Below the pieces are notes generated by a model, which worked only from the letters and a program-made list of their open reading frames with translations, was not told where the DNA came from and searched no databases. From Pedobacter sp. Leaf216 (GTDB lineage Bacteria; Bacteroidota; Bacteroidia; Sphingobacteriales; Sphingobacteriaceae), in NCBI RefSeq assembly GCF_001421515.1, contig NZ_LMKM01000034.1, positions 62,001-126,000 on the forward strand: a stretch of DNA of 64,000 nucleotides, in the 5' to 3' direction. Positions 59,097 to 64,000 of this stretch are shown here, in pieces. Every line of letters begins with the position of its first letter. Position 1 is the stretch's first letter. The translations under genes were made by a program, and so were the position numbers.

Positions 59097-62000
59097 TTAA
59101 AATTGAACTTGAAGACCTAGCGTGTATTTTTTAGGAATTGGATATCCATTTCCATTATATTCACCATATCCGTTTACACCTTCTGCATCTGGGAGTTTTT
59201 TCGATTGTTGGAAGATGTGTACATTATCCATAATCGCAAATATTTTAAACTGGCTTAAACCCCATTTTTTCAATGTTCTTGGATTTATATCATAACCGAT
59301 ATTGATACTCTTAATTCTCAGGTAACCACCCTTTTCAAGGAAAAACGTTTGAGCTCCGGTATAATAGTATCTGTAGGTTCCTAAATCGTATTTAGCGTAT
59401 TCGGCGTTATCGCCAGGATTGCGCCAAATATTTATCTTATCTAAATCAGGGGTAGAAAAACTTGCAAAATTTGCTACAGCATTGCCATCTTGTGAATTAG
59501 CAAAACGATCAGAATCAAATAAGTTTAATACATCTCTTTTTAACGTAAAGGTGGCAAAAATACCAAGCGAGAAATTTTTATAACTAAAGTTGTTGGTCCA
59601 ACCGCCGGTAAAGCGTGGATTTGGATCGCCAATTGGCATTTTATCAGGATTAATACCATCATTGAAAATATCAACAAAATAATCGCCATCTAAATCAGCC
59701 AGATAAAAATCTCCTTCGTTGAAAGTTCCATTGCTATTGCGGTAACGCTCACCGGTAAAGGGGTTTTGCGGAATATTTCCGGTACGTGAGAACACACCTT
59801 TTGTTTGATACAAATAAAATGCATTAATTGGGCTTCCCACTGATAAAATATGTGTTTTATCAAATCTATCTCCGCTCAAAATAATATCCCGCCCGCCATT
59901 AGGCAAACTCATGATCTGGTTTTTGTTGTAAGAAATATTAAATGAAGTATTCCATTTAATTACCTTGCTGATTGGGGTTGCATTGAAGGTTAACTCCATA
60001 CCAGAATTACGTACCGAAAAAGCATTGGTATAGGCAACATCATAACCAGATGTAGCCGGTAAGTCTACGTTAAATAATTTATCCTTTACCTCTTTATTGT
60101 ATACATCAAAGGTTAAAGCATATTTACCATTTTGAAATTCTAAATCGGTACCAATATTCCATTGGGTAGATTTTTCCCAGCTTAAATCTTTCTGGGCTAC
60201 GCCATTCCTAAAGTTGGGCGTAATAGCAGTAACGCCATTGTATGAAGTGGAGCCACCGTTACCAGAAAACCCGCCATTATTTACAAGATAGTTGTTGTAC
60301 TGAACGTATGCATTATTTAGATCTTCATTGCCTGTAGCACCATAACTTCCCCTGATTTTTACTAAAGTAAAAGGATTATTGGTGATATTTTTCATGAAAT
60401 TCTCTTCAGACAATATCCAGCCTACTGATATCGAAGGAAAAACACCATATTTATTGTTTTCACCAAAGCCCGATGATCCATCAGTTCTGAGTGTTCCGGA
60501 TAACAAATACTTATCTGCATAATCGTAATTAAAACGGCCATAATAAGCAATTAGCCCATGTGCGCGGTATTGCGAGTTGGCGAAAATATTGGCCTGCTGA
60601 AAGCCGGTTACAACTTGTATATTATCTGATGCGCCACCAGAACCGCTGGCCTGGGTATTTTGATATTGATCGTATTCAATATCCTGCCCCACTACCGCGC
60701 TTATCGAATGCTTACCAATTTTGCCATTATAGTTTAAATAGTTGGATGTTCTTAAGCCAACTCTAGTTGATGAAAAACTGGTTGCACTATTGCCAAAACC
60801 ATTGTTTAACAAACTACTTAGACTGGCATCCCTACGGGTATTATCAGCTTTGTAAGATGATTGAGAATTTAGGGTAAAGTTTTTGTTAAATTCGTAAGAT
60901 AAGTTCAGGTTAAAACTAAACTGGTTACTGATGTTTTTATCCAGGTTTTCGCTGTTTGGGCTCACAAAAAAGTCGAGTTTTTCAGGCGAAAGATTGATCA
61001 GTGATGAGGGTAAATTCCCAGACCCGATTTTGGTTGGCTTGGAAGGATCATTTGGATCTTCGTTACCACGGGCTCGGTCAGCTCTAGAATAAGCAAATTG
61101 TGGATTAATGGTCAACTTTTTATTCAATGCTTTTGAAGTTAAGTTAATTCTACTGCTGTAGCGCTTAAAACCTGTTCCTTTTACAACCCCTTCTTCGTTA
61201 TAATAACCACCGCTAAAACGATACGTCATCCCATTTTCCGAACCCCCGCTTAAACTTATATTGTTATCATTAATTCTACCTACCTGATAAAAAAGATCCT
61301 GCCAATCAGTATTGCCATTGAAAGCCGGGTTTAAACTATCCGTAAGGAGGTATGGGAGCTGCCTTCTCTGGTCATAATTAAGCTGACGCTGTAAAACTTC
61401 CATTTTTTGCCTGCGTTCCGTACTGCCGATAGTTGCCTCTCGTAAGTTGGGTCGTTGAACAAAACCAAAATAGCTGCTTAAATTAACTTTAGTATCGCCA
61501 CTCACTCCTTTTTTAGTGGTGATTAAAATTACACCATTTGCAGCTCTAGAACCATAAATAGCGGCGGCTGAAGCATCCTTTAAAACATCGATAGATTCGA
61601 TATCGTTCGGGTTAATTCCAGCTAAATAATTTGTTCCTGTTCCGGTATTTGGCGGCACAAAATCATCTGAAGATTGAGGAACACCATCAACCACATATAA
61701 AGGAGATCTAATTGTATTAAACTGATCATAACTGGTGCTAGCTGTAGAATTACCACGTACTGATACTGTAGGCGCTACACCTGGCTGACCGGTAAAGTTT
61801 TGAACATTAACACCAGAAAGCCTGCCCTGTAGCAATTGATCGAAACTAGCTGCCGGTAAATTAGCCAGTTCTTTTCCCGAAATACTGGAAATAGAGGCCG
61901 TAGATTTTTTCCTGGTTATTTTCTGATAACCAATAAGCACTACCTCATCCAGCGTTTTATTGTCATCCTGCAGAGAAAAGTTTATGGTACCACTCGCCGT

Positions 62001-62276
62001 AACTGTTTTTTCAACAGTAACAAAACCGACTATCCTGGCCACTAAAACTGCCTTGTCGCTTTGTACAGCTAAGCTAAACTTTCCATCAGCATTGGTTGAA
62101 GTACCGTTTTTTGTCCCTTTTTCCAAGATCGTTACACCCGGGATAGGTTTATTATTTTGATCTAAAACAGTTCCTTTTATTGTTTTCTGTGCAAAAGCGA
62201 GCCAGGGAATTAATAAATAAAAAAATGTGGCCGCTAAAAATTTCACATAGGGGTGTCTTGTAGAATTTTTTTCCAT
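59097..62276 (-). CDS. SusC/RagA family TonB-dependent transporter
   Basis: 1059 residues. Signal peptide about 1-29, then a CarboxypepD_reg-like domain (about 30-110, KGTVLDQNNKPIPGVTILEK), a TonB-box region with VVLIGYQKITRKK, and a plug domain with LQGRLSGVNVQNFTGQPG, VSVRGNSTAS, PLYVVDGVPQS and DASAAAIYGSRAANGVILIT. A long beta-barrel ends in an aromatic residue (YTLGLQVQF). There is no N-terminal STN domain and no sigma/anti-sigma pair, so it is not regulated by the usual FecI/FecR-type signalling. It opens the SusC-SusD-fasciclin-DUF5007 unit. The substrate is unknown; no glycosidase lies nearby. Confidence 0.96.
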   Translation of the reverse strand: MEKNSTRHPYVKFLAATFFYLLIPWLAFAQKTIKGTVLDQNNKPIPGVTILEKGTKNGTSTNADGKFSLAVQSDKAVLVARIVGFVTVEKTVTASGTINFSLQDDNKTLDEVVLIGYQKITRKKSTASISSISGKELANLPAASFDQLLQGRLSGVNVQNFTGQPGVAPTVSVRGNSTASTSYDQFNTIRSPLYVVDGVPQSSDDFVPPNTGTGTNYLAGINPNDIESIDVLKDASAAAIYGSRAANGVILITTKKGVSGDTKVNLSSYFGFVQRPNLREATIGSTERRQKMEVLQRQLNYDQRRQLPYLLTDSLNPAFNGNTDWQDLFYQVGRINDNNISLSGGSENGMTYRFSGGYYNEEGVVKGTGFKRYSSRINLTSKALNKKLTINPQFAYSRADRARGNEDPNDPSKPTKIGSGNLPSSLINLSPEKLDFFVSPNSENLDKNISNQFSFNLNLSYEFNKNFTLNSQSSYKADNTRRDASLSSLLNNGFGNSATSFSSTRVGLRTSNYLNYNGKIGKHSISAVVGQDIEYDQYQNTQASGSGGASDNIQVVTGFQQANIFANSQYRAHGLIAYYGRFNYDYADKYLLSGTLRTDGSSGFGENNKYGVFPSISVGWILSEENFMKNITNNPFTLVKIRGSYGATGNEDLNNAYVQYNNYLVNNGGFSGNGGSTSYNGVTAITPNFRNGVAQKDLSWEKSTQWNIGTDLEFQNGKYALTFDVYNKEVKDKLFNVDLPATSGYDVAYTNAFSVRNSGMELTFNATPISKVIKWNTSFNISYNKNQIMSLPNGGRDIILSGDRFDKTHILSVGSPINAFYLYQTKGVFSRTGNIPQNPFTGERYRNSNGTFNEGDFYLADLDGDYFVDIFNDGINPDKMPIGDPNPRFTGGWTNNFSYKNFSLGIFATFTLKRDVLNLFDSDRFANSQDGNAVANFASFSTPDLDKINIWRNPGDNAEYAKYDLGTYRYYYTGAQTFFLEKGGYLRIKSINIGYDINPRTLKKWGLSQFKIFAIMDNVHIFQQSKKLPDAEGVNGYGEYNGNGYPIPKKYTLGLQVQF

Positions 62277-62830
62277 TGATGATTAGTTAGTTACGTTTGA
62301 TTACAAAGTAAAAGTATCAGTAATTTTACTTAGCCCTTACCTCTTTTTTAACTAACAGATACCATATTTTAACCTAATAAAATTGCGCAGCACAATATTT
62401 AATTTCATAAAAAATGACATTTACAATCTATAATGCGCCATAACTCCATTTAAACGCTATTTTTCTTCCAAAATCCATCATATTTTATTAACGAAAAAAC
62501 TAGTTAAAATCAGCTAAAACTTATCAATTGAGCAAAAGCAGAAAATAGTTGAAATCACGCTACTAAAACGTTAAAGTGATCACCCGATCAGAAAATACCC
62601 TCTTTGTCATTTAAGCGCAAATCCCATTCAAATCCTGTTATTTAGAATAAATCAAAATAATTTGGATAATACGATTTTCTACCGTTATTTTGCAGCTGTT
62701 TAGAATTAATCCAAATAAATACGGGCATGTTTAAAATCGCATTAGCTGTTCCACAGTGAATCTTAGGTTAAGAACCTTCACTGGTAGTGTTACTTACAAA
62801 TTTTAGTTAAAACCAACAATACAATCAAAA
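62277..62830. other. divergent intergenic region between two TonB-dependent receptor genes
   Basis: A 554-bp gap. It must contain the promoters of the susC operon (minus strand) and of the receptor gene at 62831 (plus strand). I found no full TAnnTTTG match in good position for either, no tRNA, and no clear hairpin. Confidence 0.5.
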
Positions 62831-64000
62831 ATGAATAAAATTAAACCCATTAGCTTAACGTTCTTACTCACTCTTTTTAGTCTATTTTCATTTGCCCAGC
62901 AATCCGGAACAATTAAGGGTAAGGTTAGCACCTCTAATGGAAAACCTGCTGCATTTATCTCCATCGGGTTAAAAAGCAAAGGTTTAGGCACAACATCTGA
63001 TGAAAGCGGCAACTATACCATAAACCGAATAAAGCCAGGCACTTACACCATCAAAGCTACTGCAGTTGGCATTGATGCATCTGAAAAAAGCATTACAATC
63101 GTTGCTGGCGAAACTAAAACGGTTGACTTTATACTCAAAGAAAACGATCAGGTTTTGGAAGAGGTTACCGTTGCCGGAATAAACAAAAAGTATAAAGTAA
63201 GCTTACCATCTGCTACGCTTAGGTTAAACGAACCGCTATTGGAAGCTCCACAAAACATTCAGATTGTAAGTAACCAGATCATTAAAGATCAACAGATTAT
63301 TAGCATGAGCGATGGTTTGATCAGAAATGTAAGTGGTGCAGTGCGCCTTGAACACTGGGGAGATTTATACACAAATGTTTTAATGCGTGGATCGCAAATT
63401 CAGGCCATGCGCAATGGATTTAATGTTGTTTCTTCTTACTGGGGGCCGCTTACTGAAGACATGAGCTTTGTTGATCATATTGAATTTGTAAAAGGACCAG
63501 CGGGCTTTATGTTGGGCAATGGCGATCCGAGCGGAATGTATAATGTGGTTACCAAAAAACCTACAGGTTTAAACCAGGGTGAAGTTTCTTTTACAGCTGG
63601 TAGCTTCGACCTTTACCGCACAGCAATTGATTTTGACCATAAGCTAACAGCAGATGGTAAATTTTTATTCAGGTTAAACGCCGCAGCACAAAATAAGGGA
63701 TCATTCAGACCGTTCGAAAAAAACGACCGTTACAGTTTTGCTCCCGTATTAAGCTATCAAATTACACCGAGCACCAAATTAACAGCAGAATATACTTTGC
63801 AGAATGCAAAAATGACCGAAGTTGGTTCTTATTATATTTTTAACGCGGCTGGTTATGCAAGTTTACCACGAGATTTTACTTTAACTCAACCTGGTGTACA
63901 ACCAACAAGGATTAATGACCATAGTGTTACGTTAAACTTGACACAACAGCTGGGCCAAAACTGGAAACTTACTGCGCAGGCCGCTTACTACAAATATTTA
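62831..64000 (+). CDS. TonB-dependent siderophore-type receptor, N-terminal part (runs off right edge)
   Basis: 390 residues are visible before the right edge. The signal peptide (MNKIKPISLTFLLTLFSLFS, then FAQ) is followed by a CarboxypepD_reg-like domain (about 28-108, TIKGKVSTSNGKPAAFISIG) and a plug domain with VLEEVTVAGINKKYK, LEAPQNIQIVSNQIIKDQQ and FVKGPAGFMLGNGDPSGMYN. VVTKKPTGLNQGEVSFTAGS begins the barrel. The E-A-P-Q-N-I-x-I-V motif and the GDPSG turn match siderophore receptors (FhuA/FpvA type). It likely imports a ferric siderophore. It is divergent from the SusC operon. Confidence 0.9.
   Translation, partial: MNKIKPISLTFLLTLFSLFSFAQQSGTIKGKVSTSNGKPAAFISIGLKSKGLGTTSDESGNYTINRIKPGTYTIKATAVGIDASEKSITIVAGETKTVDFILKENDQVLEEVTVAGINKKYKVSLPSATLRLNEPLLEAPQNIQIVSNQIIKDQQIISMSDGLIRNVSGAVRLEHWGDLYTNVLMRGSQIQAMRNGFNVVSSYWGPLTEDMSFVDHIEFVKGPAGFMLGNGDPSGMYNVVTKKPTGLNQGEVSFTAGSFDLYRTAIDFDHKLTADGKFLFRLNAAAQNKGSFRPFEKNDRYSFAPVLSYQITPSTKLTAEYTLQNAKMTEVGSYYIFNAAGYASLPRDFTLTQPGVQPTRINDHSVTLNLTQQLGQNWKLTAQAAYYKYL

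Noticed and set aside
1..64000. tRNA, rRNA, CRISPR array, prophage, transposase or integrase
   Set aside because: No T-loop/CCA-type tRNA folds, regularly spaced repeats, or IS/phage proteins were recognised on either strand; negatives by eye are not as sure as a tool search.

Overview
The window looks like chromosome of a member of the Bacteroidota, most likely family Sphingobacteriaceae and close to Pedobacter. This rests on the AT-rich composition, a SusC/SusD pair, many Bacteroidota-type lipoprotein signals, an arginine operon with an ArgF'-type acylornithine carbamoyltransferase, and the repeated use of the Bacteroidota -7 promoter motif TAnnTTTG, often only a few bases before the ATG. 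I see no tRNA, rRNA, CRISPR array, intact IS element or prophage. The assignment comes from reading motifs; no database search was run.

Layout. 1-10.4 kb: the start of an S9 peptidase (runs off the left edge), a TPR protein, a frameshifted GNAT gene, small proteins, MazG-like pyrophosphohydrolase, a GT39-type membrane glycosyltransferase, dtd, and an overlapping pair of exported proteins of unknown function. 10.6-18.2 kb: a KAS III paralogue, clpS, a toxin-antitoxin pair with a nonsense-mutated toxin, a thioredoxin-like protein, rsmA, pdxA, an MFS transporter and a two-domain sulfurtransferase. 18.4-23.3 kb: a lipid-initiation cluster (DUF177, rpmF, plsX, fabH, accB, accC). 23.4-33 kb: a YoeB-type TA module bounded by a 20-bp direct repeat, tatC, rpiB, an M28 peptidase, a PIN-type TA module, a LutB-like protein, a fused 2-oxoacid dehydrogenase E1 and adenine deaminase. 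33-40.5 kb: a SprT-like protein, a frameshifted GxxExxY gene between inverted repeats, a PIF1-like helicase, prfC with a possible leader peptide, and a small Cys-containing peptide gene before a metzincin-like lipoprotein that lacks its second zinc His.

40.7-54.5 kb (minus strand): two more TA modules, an aspartate-type aminotransferase, and a nearly complete arginine operon read in the order GNAT acyltransferase, argG, cupin, second GNAT, argC, four-helix-bundle S23 gene, argD, argF', argB, proC, argE-like, argH. The specificity residue of ArgF' suggests N-succinylated rather than N-acetylated intermediates. Only carbamoyl-phosphate synthase is absent. 55-64 kb: a DUF4397 lipoprotein, an outer-membrane uptake locus (SusC, SusD, fasciclin, putative DUF5007 protein) without visible hydrolases, and the start of a TonB-dependent siderophore-type receptor that runs off the right edge.

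The accessory theme is small cassettes inserted between housekeeping genes. There are five TA modules, four with a TAnnTTTG box close upstream. Two ~400-bp cassettes (S23 and GxxExxY) have their single ORF enclosed by inverted repeats, and several families of short intergenic hairpin repeats are present. Three genes are broken by a single-base event.
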